A stretch of DNA of 64,000 bases, taken from the NCBI GenBank assembly GCA_009760855.2, contig WPIO01000072.1, positions 1,556,001 through 1,620,000 on the forward strand, given 5' to 3'. Of the stretch, positions 11,018 to 44,876 are shown piece after piece. The stretch's first letter is position 1. Each line of letters begins with the position of its first letter. Source of the DNA: Cristatella mucedo. Lineage: Eukaryota; Bryozoa; Phylactolaemata; Cristatellidae. The position numbers and the translations under genes were made by a program. The notes under the pieces were generated by a model. That model had not been told where the DNA came from and did no database searches. It worked only from the letters and a program-made list of their open reading frames with translations.

Positions 11018-13248
11018 TTGCAGATCTCATTCAATCTACAGTGTGTGCCCACCTCCTCCTCTAAAATAACCTGTGAATCGCGAAACCTCAAGACCCTTGA
11101 CATCGATGCTGTCCGTGCGAGAATATCTGCTTCACCTCTGCTGCTCAATCCTCCCTCCGGTCTGTCATCATTGGTAGATAGCTTCAACACGACACTAGCT
11201 GACACGCTCGACGAGTTTGCACCTCTGAGAAAGTGCACTGTGCGGCCCCGTCCAGACGGCCTATGGTTTACCACAGACATTAAACTAGCCAGGTCTACTA
11301 AACGAAAGCTTGAAAAAGCATACAAAAGATCCGGACTAACTGTCCATCGACAGGCATATGAAGACTACTGTAGGTCGTACCAATCGATCCTAGCAAAGGC
11401 CAAGTCTAGCTTCTATAGAAGCATTGTTGAATCACAGATGCACAATCCAAAAATGCTGAAGTCGACAATAAACCATCTCCTCAGCCGTTCTCAGAGTAGC
11501 TCCTTACCTGATGATCCTTGTGATGATCTAGCCGATCGCTTCTCTCGATTCTTTGTGCAGAAGATGGACAAGATCAGGGAATCCATCCCTGCGATGACAA
11601 CCTCCCCTCTAGAATGCTGTTCCTCGGTTCCTGGCTGCACCTCAATTTCTGCATTTAAGCAGGTCACTAGTGATCTAGTCCGTATCTCAATCATCTCAAG
11701 TTCGTATCTCAATCAAAGAAGACAAGTCCTCTGGACCCTATTCCCACTGTCCTGCTCCTACGTTGCATTGATCTGCTGCTGCCATGCATAACTAACATCA
11801 TTAATATGTCATTAGCCTCAGCTCATGTCCCAGCACCTTTCAAAAAAGCTGTAGTCAGGCCACTTCTCAAGAAAGCGACACTAGACCAAGAGAACTTGAG
11901 CAACTACCGCCCAGTCTCCCTTCTACCATTCCTATCAAAGACACTGGAACGGGTCGTGGCAGACCAGCTGAACTCATATATCGAAACCTCACACCTTGCT
12001 GGTAAGTTCCAGTCTGGCTTTAGAGCTAATCACTCCATAGAGTCAGCATTGCTTAGGGTTTACAACGACCTACTTAGGAATGCAGACATGGGTAGAGTGT
12101 CTCTGCTTGTTTTGCTCGATCTTTCGGCAGCTTTTGATACCATCGATCACAAAGTTCTTCTAGAGCGCCTCTCATCTCGCCTGGGCATAACTGGCACTGC
12201 TCTGCAGTGGTTCAGGTCCTATCTCAGTGAGAGACTCCAGAGTATTGACGTGAATGGAAAAAGATCATCTGAAGTACCTCTGAAATATGGAGTACCTCAG
12301 GGCTCCGTGCTAGGTCCGGTTCTTTTCACGGTTTATACTCTCCCTCTTGCTGATGTGATTGCCAAGCACAACCTACGCTTTCACTTCTATGCGGATGTCA
12401 CTCAGTTGTACCTTTGCTTTGATCCCTCCCAGCCTTCGAGCACCTCAAACTCTCTCAACTCACTTGCTGCATGCATTGATGACATCCGCACATGGATGGC
12501 AGCAAATTTTCTAAAACACGATGATAAAACTAACTTACTAGTTATGGGCAAACCCAGTGTGATCCAGAGATTGGAAAGGCTGACTCTCAAAATTGGCTCT
12601 GCCAGCATATCTCCAGTTGAATCAGCTCGAAATCTAGGTGTCATGTTCCAAAGTGACCTCTCGTTAGACGACTACATCAGCTCCACAGTCAAATCCGCCT
12701 ATTTTCAGCTTCATAACATTGCTAAAATTCGGGCTTGTTTAGATAAAGATACCACGTCCAAGTTGGTCCATGCATTCGTGACATCCCGTCTCGACTTCTG
12801 CAACTCACTGTTTACTGGCCTCCCAGCATGTGCGATCAGGCGATTGCAGCTGGTGCAAAACTCTGCAGCTAGGCTTGTCTGTCGTAAGCGTCACAGTTGC
12901 CACATTACTCCACTTCTCGCCGACCTGCAATGGCTACCAGTCAAGCAACGGATTGACTTCAAGGTATTGTCGCTCACTTTTAGGTCCCTTCATTCTATGG
13001 CTCCAACCTATCTCTCAGACATACTACCCCATCAGGCCAAGCATCGTACCACCCGCTTTTCGGAATCCAACAGTCTACAAATACCCAGTGCAAACCTCAA
13101 ATCCTTTGGAGACCGTGCATTTAGTTCGTATGCTCCCAAAGCCTGGAACTCCCTCCCGACCTGCGTCAGAATATCCCCTGACCTGACCACATTTAAAAGG
13201 AACTTAAAAACACACCTATCTAGGACAGCACATAGTGGGTCCTTGTGA
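11018..13248 (+). pseudogene. LINE-A reverse transcriptase (frameshifted, YADD changed to YADV)
   Basis: Two overlapping pieces, 11018-11791 and 11806-13248, encode a linker and an L2/CR1-type reverse transcriptase. Visible motifs: FKKAVVRPLLKK, NYRPVSLLPFLSK, FQSGFRANHS, LLDLSAAFDTIDH, GVPQGSVLGPVLF, then FYADVTQLYLCF where the family has YADD. The change removes a catalytic aspartate. A short direct duplication near 11680-11720 accompanies the frameshift between the pieces. The C-terminal LINE domain ends in SFGDRAFSSYAPKAWNSLP and a stop at 13246-13248. The second piece alone has 480 open codons, so the copy is fairly young yet dead. Confidence 0.9.
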
Positions 13249-13487
13249 TTCGTCCTTCATGTGCTTATTCGTGCTGACACTGTGCATGCTGCCACTAACC
13301 ACATTTGCATGCTGACCCTGTGCATGTCACTCCTAACCATGTTATCCATTGTGTTTGCTTTTCAAGCATGATTTTACTTACCATTCAATTGCATTTCCCT
13401 TTGCAGCAAATGTAAAGGCCTAGAAAGAGATTGAGTTCTCTGAGGGCGCTTTATAAGTGTATTATTATTATTACTATTATCATCCTA

Positions 13488-13600
13488 TTCCGTGGGCCTT
13501 AATCACTTTTCCAAGAGGTTAAATATAAACGGAGAATAGCAAGGGACCGAGCAAGGACCCTGAACAAGGACCCTGAGCAAGGACCCTGACGAGTGACTTT
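13488..13600 (-). mobile_element. LINE-B continuation (reverse-transcriptase part)
   Basis: On the minus strand this encodes a GSLLGPLLFSVYI-like stretch and VIKAHG, directly preceding the YHFYADD block that resumes at 10192. The unit CAAGGACCCTGA is repeated three times near 13548-13590, which breaks the frame. Confidence 0.7.
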
Positions 13601-15527
13601 ACATGTGATTTATCCATCGCTCTCAAAAGAGATGTCGACGAATTCAACGCCGGTGGTAGCTCAATGCGAGCGACAGGCGAGCAGGCTCCATATGGCCAAG
13701 CTAATCAACGTTGTAAGTAAATGAGCCTGTAATTTTGGGTTGTTGCGAGGGCAAATACTTGTCAAACAAGACTTGCCGGAAGCGTCAGCTGTCCATGCCG
13801 TCGGCAAGAGGCTTAGCGCTACGCTTCACGAGGCTAAGTAGCCGATACTCAGTCGGTTGGTATTTTTCGGTTGCCGAAACAGTGACATGCTAAATCAGCC
13901 AGACTGTGACTGATATTCATTTTTTCTACGCTTCCTGAATTATAACAGCTGGGAATCTGCTGTTTGATAATCTATGGCCAAGGCAGCATGAAATCCTGTG
14001 AAATAGGTAGGAACTTGTGTTCGAGTCTATGGTGCTCCATCAGTTGAGTTAATTTGAGCTCTAGCCTTTACGCTGCTGTAGATACGCGATTACTGCTGTT
14101 GAATGCCTGCTACCCTCCGTTGCTGTCAAATAGACTTCTCTACGCTATGACATAAAAATTTGCTATCTTAAGGCATCAGGGTGCTCTACGTTCCATCCAT
14201 GATCCGCTACTCGCGACATACCTGCCTACAGTGGCGCTACGCCTACAATTTGCTATCCGCGTTTCCCGAGCTCTGAGCTACACCGGTATTGGTTGCGCGA
14301 CGGCTGAGACTAGCACCGCTACAAGCAATTCATTTGCGGCCTAGTTCTGCCCGGACGCAGACGACGTTACATCTCATGTGTAATAATATCTTCGAGAATG
14401 CATTCTCTTAAGCGAGACTAGGCCAATACAACGAAGACCTTGATGAAATGGTTACACCAGAAAGAAGTTTAGGTTTTTGAGCCAGCCACCGAAACCTCTC
14501 TTTCAGAGCAGCCGCTTAATTATGTATGACTTTGTGGAGCTGCACGCGGCAATACATTATATGGGCCTGCAAATTAAAACTTGTTGTCAGTTTTTCAATC
14601 TCATAGGTGATTCAATTAAACTTGTAGACGCTCTTTCAGAATCTGCATTTTTTTTAAACTAGCACGTCAGTATTTCAAACAGTTTGCATTTTTATTTTAC
14701 AATACTCTCACATGCAATGCATACAGTTGTCACAAACATTTAATAAAAATATTATTTAGGGGATGTACAATTTTAACGTAAATCTTTTTTCATCTAGTCA
14801 AATGCTTTCAAACTTCCACTTCCTTGACTTTCTGCTATGCCTGCTCAGCAGCTGGATTGTGGCGCTTCAGGCTCCAACAGTAATCGGCCATCATGCTAAC
14901 ATTACAGCGGCCTTTACATAGACACCCAATTTCACATATCTCACCCTGTTCCTCGCTGAATGCTTGTAATTTGATGGGTAATAATTAAGGTGAGAGTTTA
15001 GAAAATATATTTTAACACTCATTATGCTGCCTAGTGCCGTGCAGCGTTGAATCATGTTCTCAACAACTCGCTCAGCAGACTTGAGATAGCGATAAAGTTC
15101 TCTACCATAGACTTAAATCTATTCCATGCCTGCAACTCTAACCCAGTCATTTCCGGTATAAAATGTGTGTCTTTGAACAATTCTCTGATCTTTGGACCAA
15201 CAAAAATGTCGGTTTTTATATTTGCCTTGCTAATTTGAGGTAACGTTCCTTGTAAGTACTTAAAAATGTAACCGTCTTGGTTCAGAACCTCAACATTATT
15301 ATTTATTATTCAAAGCTCCATTTATATAACCAGACCTTTGACGTTGCTGCAATAGACTAGTAGTGAATCATTCGTCGAGATGTATGGAAGAAATTCTTTT
15401 TTTACAATCTCTCTGCCATAAAAATGTTGTACCGGGCGCAGGAACGTGACTCTCTTTTAATTTAGAACCGATGGGTTCAGCCGACTCTTACGCAAGTCAC
15501 GGTGTCTCTCACTCAGTCATCAAGATC
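13601..15527. other. No gene recognised
   Basis: Increasingly AT-rich sequence. It contains the second copy of an unclassified repeat at about 14.24-14.48 kb. No convincing exon was found. Confidence 0.45.
14235..14480 (+). repeat. Unclassified dispersed repeat, copy 2
   Basis: Shares the GACTAGCACCGCTACAAGCA and TTTGCGGC block and the GATGAAATGGTTACACCAGAAAG block with 7.75-8.40 kb. The match is diverged and was seen by eye only. Confidence 0.35.
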
Positions 15528-15929
15528 TTATTGTGGCATTAGTTTAGGCGTTTGAACATCAAAAGCATCATGTTTGTCATCAATGTCGGCTTCAGTTGAA
15601 CTCGAATCACTGTCAGTCAATATATTATCAAGTGTAACTGATGGAACAGGAACTTTTACCTCATCACTGTGCTGTACAGGCAGCATCACTGACGGTAGAT
15701 TTGGATATTCAATTGTATGCTTATTCTTCTTGCAGAATTCCAGCACGTGAGTGATGCAGAAATACAAATTTGAAGCATGACGAGTTTGTTCTCTCCAAAT
15801 AACTGGTACTCCAAACGGCATGCATTGGCTTTGACCTTTAAACAATTTCTCAAATTTGTACACACTGTATGTGGTGTCCTTGTCTAATCCTGATCTCCGA
15901 GTTTTCATCCGAAGTAGGTGTGATAGCAC
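15528..15929 (-). pseudogene. Fragment of a probable transposon-associated protein with a WRE..YFC module
   Basis: A 133-codon minus-strand frame ending in a stop at 15528-15530. It contains FGVPVIWREQTRH, LYFCITHV, KKNKHTIEYPNLPS and PVQHSDEVKVPVPS, then an acidic serine-rich tail. From memory, a similar W-R-E / C-Y-F-C / Y-P-P-S-A / P-V-H module is common in multi-copy uncharacterised proteins of cnidarians and arthropods, probably carried by transposons. The first cysteine of the usual CYFC is leucine here. The N-terminal part is missing or in another exon. No function is known. Confidence 0.45.
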
Positions 15930-16995
15930 TGTTTGATGAATGTAGTAATCGGTAGCCGCTGCTCTTTTGTCAAGAATCTCCCGCAGATGTAGAAGAATGT
16001 ATATAGAGAATTCTTACATTCCCTTGGCTTTGTAAATCACAAATATCCATTGATTTAAACAGCTATATCAACCAATAATGTGACTAATTGTTCTATAAAA
16101 ATGAAACACGCAACATTTATGTCATTAAGTGACTGTAACAGATAGACCTAATGAAAGCCAATATCAGTATACATAATGATAACGTTAAAGTGCACCCGAT
16201 ATTTGATAAACAAAGTTTACCAAACCTGACGTGCCATAGTAAAACAAAATATACCATAAATCCTTACTTATTTCTATTTAGATTTGAAAAATAATAAAAA
16301 AAATGCCAGACAACTGATATCATGCAAACCAGTGTAATAATATGCTCATCCTAAGCGTTTCTCAAAGAGATAAAGGGATTACAAGGAGAGCTATCTTCGT
16401 AAGTCGTAATTTATGCTAATCAAGTAAAATTGATGGTGATGCAGCTATTATGTAAATTACATCGAATACCTTGCCATATTGTATTCATCTTTTCTTACCT
16501 CCATTGCCCTTCATAATTTCCTCGTTAACCGTACGCAAGTTAGCTACTCCTGTTAGCCGACCCCTGGGCGGTGAGCTCAGTCTTGCTTCCGGCAGCGTAG
16601 CTGCAGCTCGCCGCCGTCGCCGAAGGTTGATCGTTGCGAGGCGCAGCAGTTCGACCAGTGCGACCAGTGTGACCTCTTGCTCAGCACAGGCGCAGCAGAG
16701 CGGCGATGCTGCAAGGCTTTCGGTGCCCATACGGAATATTTGTACGCGATGAGAGTTTCTTCCTCATCGGTCCAAGATATGCTTCCGGTGGCAGAGTTGA
16801 TTCGTTGAGCTCTTTCACATTCGGACCTGCTTTATAGCAGCGTTACTATGCTAAGGGCAATCGCACAAAGTTTTCGTGTACACCTATTTTCTGCAAGACT
16901 TGATGACTTTTGATTGGCTTAGTTAAGAAAGTATGAGCAATTACTTTTGTGTAATACTACGGTGTACAGATGGCGGTTGTCTTGTGCATATATCG
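15930..16995. other. AT-rich intergenic DNA with a small GC-rich pocket
   Basis: Mostly AT-rich, without recognisable genes. The segment 16555-16710 is GC- and CpG-richer and open on both strands, but no start, splice pair or family could be identified. Confidence 0.4.
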
Positions 16996-17170
16996 GTGAG
17001 CCGTAATGGCTCACTAGGTAAGGCAGTTGCTACATCGGAGCCGAGGTCATGGGTTCGAATCCTGCTGTGGGCGATCCTGTATCACCACTGCAAGCGGTGG
17101 TGATAGCCATAAAGGCTCTTCTGTCGCTATGCAAAAAAGAGGTTGTTAAATCAGCTAGTATTTATTTATT
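16996..17170 (+). mobile_element. SINE-A copy
   Basis: GAGCCGTAATGGC head, AGGTAAGG, B box GGTTCGAATCC, a body with a strong hairpin (TATCACCACTGC..GCGGTGGTGATA) and the ending GTTGTTAAATCAGCTAG plus a TATT tail. One of the better-preserved copies. Confidence 0.9.
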
Positions 17171-17639
17171 ATATGCATAAGCACGTACTGTGACTGCGAG
17201 TTGTGTGACATCTTTTAACTGGTCTAGGTCAACCGACTGAGAGTTGCTGAGAGGCGATATCTTCGGTGCGGTTGTGCGGCTATCTTATTCTGGAGTAGGT
17301 TCTTATTCTGGACCTATCCATTTCGCATGTTTATGTTCTAAGGCTATCGCAATGTTCGGTCAACTTTCTGGAACCTTCACTGGCAATAGTGGCCTGCTGT
17401 GGCCTACGGCACTGTATAACGTGTTTCTATCTGGCCCTAACAAAGCCAGTAACACAGTGTGCTTGTTGCTCTATAATTTTGTCCACAGTGCACTCTAAGC
17501 TAAAGCTGATGATTCCGTTCTCATGCGATTGATCGACGGTATTCATTGAAATGCACACGCAATAGGACAGGTAATAATGCTAAAGTGCGTTGGTGACCTC
17601 TGGAAAAGACGTAGTGCACTATTACTGCAGGTTAAGCCC
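17171..17639. other. No gene recognised
   Basis: Open stretch from 17244 to 17498 without recognisable homology; considered and not supported as an exon. Confidence 0.45.
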
Positions 17640-18110
17640 ACGGTTTTCCCTTCAAAATCAGCTCACATGCATACGTCAAGACCCTTTGGTAGGCGAGCCT
17701 TTACCTCGTTTGTACCGACAGTCTGAAACTCGATTTGGGCACGGTCACTCAATACTTTTAATGACCTGGCATCTTTTAATTCTCAGCTAAAGACGTATCT
17801 ATTCAGTCTGATTTTCTGTAGTCACTGGGAACTTACCCATTGTATTCTGATGCGTTTTTCGTGCGTACTTGTGCATGATTGACGGCCTGTTACTAGCAAT
17901 AGGTCTTTCTAATCTGTGGTCATTAGTGTCTTCGCGTTTACTTTATCACGCTGACCTGATAGGATATTTGTTTGCTTTTGCATGCTTGATACCGCGTATA
18001 TCACTAACCCATGGGTACTGATTTTCTTAAATTTGGTTGTAAAGCACCTAGCTAGAGATTAAGTTCTCTTAAGGTGCTATAAAACGAATTATTATAATTT
18101 ATTTTATTAT
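17640..18110 (+). mobile_element. Diverged LINE 3-prime end
   Basis: Contains a frame reading NTFNDLASFNSQLKTYLF, the equivalent of PDLTTFKRNLKTYLF in LINE-A. A degenerate UTR and the hairpin (AAAGCACC, AGAGATTAAGTTCTCT, GGTGCT) with an ATT-rich tail follow. It is an older subfamily of the same lineage. Confidence 0.65.
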
Positions 18111-18744
18111 TGGGTATTCGAGCCGGTTAGATAATTGCAGCTATTGCAGAGCTGTGCGGTAAATCCTTCGAGTGGTGGCCATTTAGCAATCTTATACCAG
18201 ATTTTTCCGGGGTTGAGACCCTACAAACCTGCTGCTAACCGGCAATGGGCTGTTTATCTGAGTGCCTACTCACAGATGAGTGATTTTAATCATCTAATAC
18301 CTCATCTTCACACAACTCAATTTGAATAATGAGGAGCCAATCCTCATAAAATCTTAATCAGAAGTCTTTCACACACAGCAGAGAATAAAAGGGACTGAAA
18401 GTAGCCAAGTATGATAACCCAGGGTATGCGGAAAGATAGAATTACACGTCCGTTTTTTAAAATGACGTTTTCAAATGCCTGTATGGCTTAATATTTAGTT
18501 TAATGTATAAAGGAATTTTGTACTGGAATATTAAGCTTACCTTTAAAATATTAACCTGCGATTTAAGATTCCTCCAGAGAAATACTTCTAATTAGGACAC
18601 AATTAAGTCAACCTATCTCAGCGTAAAGTAAAAGTGAAGTTCGGATATTCAACAACATCCTTTATTAATTAGTTTATTATTTTTAACATTTATATATCTG
18701 TATTCATCTTTTACGTCACGCCCGAAAAATCATTGTATCTTCTT
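18111..18744. other. No gene recognised
   Basis: AT-rich intergenic sequence with short spurious frames and no identifiable repeat. Confidence 0.45.
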
Positions 18745-19240
18745 CTGGAAATCCTCAAAGCCACAAAGACTGTGTGGGTGTTACGCAGAAGAGTTTTGTA
18801 TAGCACTTGAAGTCTTGGCTGCTTTCGGTACGCATTTGGTAGCCAACAGACTTCATCTCATGCAACCAAGAGAAATTGAGAAGTATAGCTGGGTAAGGAA
18901 AGCAGTTGAGCTAGTGAGTAGCATGGAAGTAACCTGCTCAGGACGGCTCGAAAGGAAATGCCATAGTCGGCAGCAGGAAAGTGGGTGTCGTTGCGTAAGA
19001 ATTATGGGAAGTAAGCTCCACAGCCTAGGACTTGCAGAGCAAACGCTTCTTTCGCCAACGGTCTTTAAGCGTAGGAATGGAACAGCTAATTTACTGTCCA
19101 TGCAGGACCTGAGGGCACGAGGAGGCTGAAACTGGTGCAGCAGTTCAGCTAGGTATGGAGGAGCCAAGGCGTGGCGGGCCTTGTGGGTCAGCGTAAGAAC
19201 TTTGCTCTGTATCCGTTGATCAACCGGCAGCAATTAAAGC
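18745..19240 (-). mobile_element. LINE-B copy, 5-prime truncated
   Basis: Minus-strand frame with LPVDQRIQSKVLTLTHKARH, LAELLHQFQP and RLKTVGERS, followed by the typical LINE-B 3-prime region (CTTCAAG, CACAGTCTTTGTGG). Confidence 0.8.
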
Positions 19241-19489
19241 TCTTTGAGCAAAGTTATTCGTCAATTTCACCCTCTTTTCCAGGGAGCATTAAAGAATTTC
19301 TTGCTGCTAGACTCAAGTACACGAGCTGGCTCGTGAGTGCACTTCACCTAGTAGATATCTATTGGCGCCTGAGAGCAACTATAAACTCATCAACCATACG
19401 GACCTCTAAATTTCCAGAAGCATTGCATTGCCGAGTAATAAATACGGGGCTGAAGCACTTACAGTGCACTGCCGCCGCTTTCGGTCGAT

Positions 19490-19625
19490 GCATTCGATAA
19501 ACGAAGTCGTGGGCTCGAGCTCTGCGGCATGTAAGAGTGAATACACAAAGATTAGAATGTAGAGCCTGAATAGAAATCAGGTTCTTTTAGGGTGCTATAC
19601 AGACTAATTATATATTTATTTAACT
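19490..19625 (+). mobile_element. Degraded SINE-B copy
   Basis: GTCGTGGGCTCGAGCTCTG (B-box region) and GCCTGAATAGAAATCAGGTTC, then GGGTGCTATACA and an AT-rich tail. A short insertion separates the head from the tail. Confidence 0.55.
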
Positions 19626-21016
19626 AATTATATAAAATATTCCTGCGCCCCGGATAGGGAAGTGCTATAGCGAGCCCATTGCTACAAATCCTGAGCCGGC
19701 ACGTACTGGGACTCAGCTTGACTTGCTTACGGCTTGAGTCATGAGAGTAGCGGCGCTGATTAGGTCAGTCCTTCATATCTATCATATTTCCCGGGATGAA
19801 GCAGTGAGGCCAGCTATTGCTGATACGTAGAGCTGTATAAAAACAGAATGGCTCGGCGCAACCTGAGCACTCCTGCACGTGGTCCAATCGATGCCAGTGC
19901 GCTAACACATGCGCCCAAATGAAAGCATAGACTGCTGCACAAGGCAGAATATATTCTAGTTAAATTAGCTAGTTTTCTGGATCAGTGGCATTTCCCATGG
20001 AAAGGTGTCAGTCGGTAGTTGCAGCTGAGAAGGAGGCTTAAGAAATAATCCCGCAAATGATTCGTGAACGAGTCAGAGCAGAATCAGTTCCGTCTGAGTT
20101 TGGAAGCAGTTCTGTCTGAGCGGGATCGGGAATAAGACTGTATGTGATAGGTTTGCAACTCAGATATTATGGCCTACATTTGCAGTCTCCTGGTTAATGA
20201 CGTAGCCGAGGTCCAGCCCCAGCATGTTCATTTCGTTCTCCAATCTGCCTTGAGATCATCCGAGAGCAAGCTGAAAGCCTAGGCATTTTACATAGTGGGT
20301 TTACGATCTGTAAAGGTGGAATTGCCTTAAGTGTTAGTAGTTCAACTCCTCTGTTTTTATCCCTCCATTTCGAAACACAAGCGTTAGTCGAGCTGCTTGA
20401 ATTTTGACGGGACTGCCACATTAATATTACCTTGTCGTACATTTATTAAAATAGCATGCCATAATATGAAGGAGTTGTAGAGGTGTATTTAAAGCTGTCC
20501 GTGATGAGCATAAAAGTAATGGACACTTCCACTTTATATCCGTGTCTGAATGCTATTCTATATTAACACCTCGTGAGTCGTTGCCCCTTGATCACTACAG
20601 CTTTGCAAAATTTGAGATCCTTTGGTTTATTAATGACTTTTCTCGGGTGACACTCTCATCCTAATATCAGAAATCTAGAGAGCGCTTGCAGATAAGACAC
20701 CTGCCTAAGCCAGCCTGCGAGACCAAACGACGTTTCTGAATCTGCATTTGGCAGGTTGACTGGTAACCGCTTCCGATCTTCGTTAAGGAAAGCAATTATC
20801 TCTAGGCTGGGATTGTATGTCTTTAGTGCATCTAATCGTTGCTGAGGTATGTACCGAATCCTCGGCTATGGTTGCATGTCGATAGTGTGTAAACGTTGCT
20901 TGCTCATTGTTGATCATTACTTACTCTTTCGAATGAGTATATCTGATAGCTTTCTGTAGGGCACACAGGTGGCTTCGCTCGGCAACGCGTCCGGTTGACC
21001 AACGTCATTGTTGTAT
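19626..21016. other. No gene recognised
   Basis: No supported exon. DPH6 exon 1 was looked for here and not found. Confidence 0.45.
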
Positions 21017-21209
21017 CAAATAAATAAATAAAAATAAATCCTAGCTGATTAAACAGCCTCTTTTTGTATAGCGACAGAAGAGCCTTTATGGCTATCACCA
21101 CTGCTTGCTGTAGCGATAAAGAATCGCCCACTGCAGGAATCGAACCCACGACCTCGGGACCAAGGTCGTGAAAGCAACCGCCTTACCTGGTGTGCCATCA
21201 CGGCTCACC
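21017..21209 (-). mobile_element. SINE-A copy
   Basis: Intact minus-strand SINE-A: GGTGAGCCGTGATGGC, AGGTAAGGCGGTTGC, B box GGTTCGATTCC, and an end in CTGATTTAAC-type sequence with a TATT tail (AAATAAATAAATA on +). The tRNA-like stem around GACCTTGGTCCCGAGGTC is well kept. Confidence 0.9.
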
Positions 21210-21249
21210 ATACCTAACCACTGTATAGGTCACTGCCCCTCCTTGATGT

Positions 21250-21440
21250 TTTTTCCTAAGCTTGGCTGTGGCTTGATCGGTGTCCTATCGGGGGGGGGGG
21301 GGAAGCTGCGCACTTCACAACCCGGGTCGTGTTCTGAATCCTGCAGCAGGCAATTCCTTAGTGCTCACTACAAGCTCGGCTGATAGCCACCAAGGCTCGT
21401 CTGCCACTCTATATTTGAGGCTGTTGAATCAGCTGGCCTT
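21250..21440 (+). mobile_element. Degraded SINE-A copy with poly-G tract
   Basis: GAATCCTGCAGCAGGCAATTC, TGATAGCCACCAAGGCTCGTC and GAGGCTGTTGAATCAGCT follow the SINE-A body. A run of about 13 G (21289-21302) sits in the head region. Confidence 0.65.
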
Positions 21441-21837
21441 CACTTTTCAGATAAGCTGATTCCTTCCAACTGGCACTTCGGCTGAGATCGCTTAGGCCAA
21501 AGACTAAAATGCTTGTATTTCAAATCACAAAGTCAGCTAAATTTTGATAATAACAAAATGCAACAGCAAACACCTCAGGATAGTCCGATGAACCTATCAT
21601 GGCCATGCACTCTGCTGACGGCTTACCAGTGCAGCCTTTCATGTTACAGCTAACGGCAATGCCTTGTAGTTTCTCAACCGACAGTGCTGCGCCATTTTGT
21701 TTATAAATTGTCTGAGTCGCAAGGATTTAAAAACTGAGCCCTTACATCGGTGGTATAGACCTTTCTCTTGTTTCTTCTTTGGAACACATCGTTGCATTAG
21801 AAGCAGGCCTTGTGCTGTATTTTCTCTTTATTTTCAG

Positions 21838-43896
<22,059 letters not shown>

Positions 43897-44089
43897 GTAA
43901 GTTTTGTTCGAGCAATTTGCTTATGAAGGTGGCCGATTCAGTCGTGGGTTTGAACGGTAATGCGGCCTGCTTTACTTGAGCAGACCGAGCTTGTATTACA
44001 GCGATAAGTCGGGTACTTTCCAACCAATATCCAAGTAGCCTGCTGCAAATCGATAGCTGATCCGGTTTTAAGGACAGCTTATAGTGTAG

Positions 44090-44854
44090 GGCAAGTGCCA
44101 GTCAGCAGTGCCCTTTGGCTGGCTGTGGCCGAGCATGAAGCCTGCAATCGAGCCTGCTTGGTGCCATACATTAGAGCAAGACTGATTGATTTATTCATTT
44201 ATGTGCTTCACCACCTGGTTACGACTGGAGAGGACTTGCAGGTGTGCAGGAAGAGCTTGGAGATTGATGCGGTGGATGATGCTGGCCGTCAGGCCGAAAG
44301 GCAGAACCCTCTGACTCTGGCTGCAGTGTCTTCTCACTCGGCTTGCAGGGGGAATGCAGTTCATTTTGCTTGCAGCGAGTTGTAAAGCACGTGTGTAGAG
44401 ACTGACTTAAGGTGCTAATATAGCACCTGTGTAGTGACTAACTTAAGGCGCTAGTCAAACAGCCTATGATTACTATTATTGTTATGATACTCTGCCAATA
44501 CAAAAGGCCCGAATCCAGTCACTGCTTGCTCTGCTAAACTTATTTCCACTTTTGCACGTGGCTTAGCTACTTATTAGCCGTTTTGCTTCGTTGCCCGGTT
44601 TTTAGTCTTGCCTCCACTGTCGAACAGGACTCATCTCTGCTGAGCTCTGTGCGAGCGGCTCATGCCGCTTTTGCAACATTTGATGCACATCAGTCGGGCG
44701 GTTCTGTGCATGGAATCTTACTTTGCCTGCCGTAAGCCTATGGAGTGTCGTGCCACCACGGAAATGACAGTTTGTCACTGACTTTTGCAACAGTGGTGCC
44801 ACCTCCCCATCCCCGGGAATAATCGCTGTGGATCTCACTGCCGTTTTTTACTAG
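44090..44854 (+). CDS. DPH6: Candidate DPH6 3-prime exons, chain A (ending in a stop)
   Basis: Three segments continue exon 15 with matching phases: 44090-44241 (acceptor GTGTAG, donor GTGTGC), 44628-44731 (acceptor GAACAG, donor GTAAGC; SLLSSVRAAHAAF) and 44794-44854 (acceptor GCAACAG, ending TAC TAG). The chain is formally open to a stop, but sequence similarity to known DPH6 C termini is weak, and the first segment is doubtful. Confidence 0.35.
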
Positions 44855-44876
44855 ATGATTGGCCGCTTGCTGTCAG

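Larger units (their letters stand above)
10193..13487 (+). mobile_element. LINE-A, nearly complete L2/CR1-like retrotransposon inserted in LINE-B
   Basis: Order: an endonuclease part (GGGVAII, AVYRPPG, MGDFNVH, HTLDQIF) at about 10570-10960; a reverse transcriptase; a C-terminal region; a 3-prime UTR; the terminal hairpin (AAAGGCC..GGGCGCTTT, about 13415-13452); an ATT tail. A short ATCCT occurs at both edges (10188-10192 and 13483-13487) and may be the target-site duplication. LINE-B sequence continues seamlessly on both sides, so this insertion is the younger of the two. The 5-prime boundary is uncertain by some tens of bases. Confidence 0.85.
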
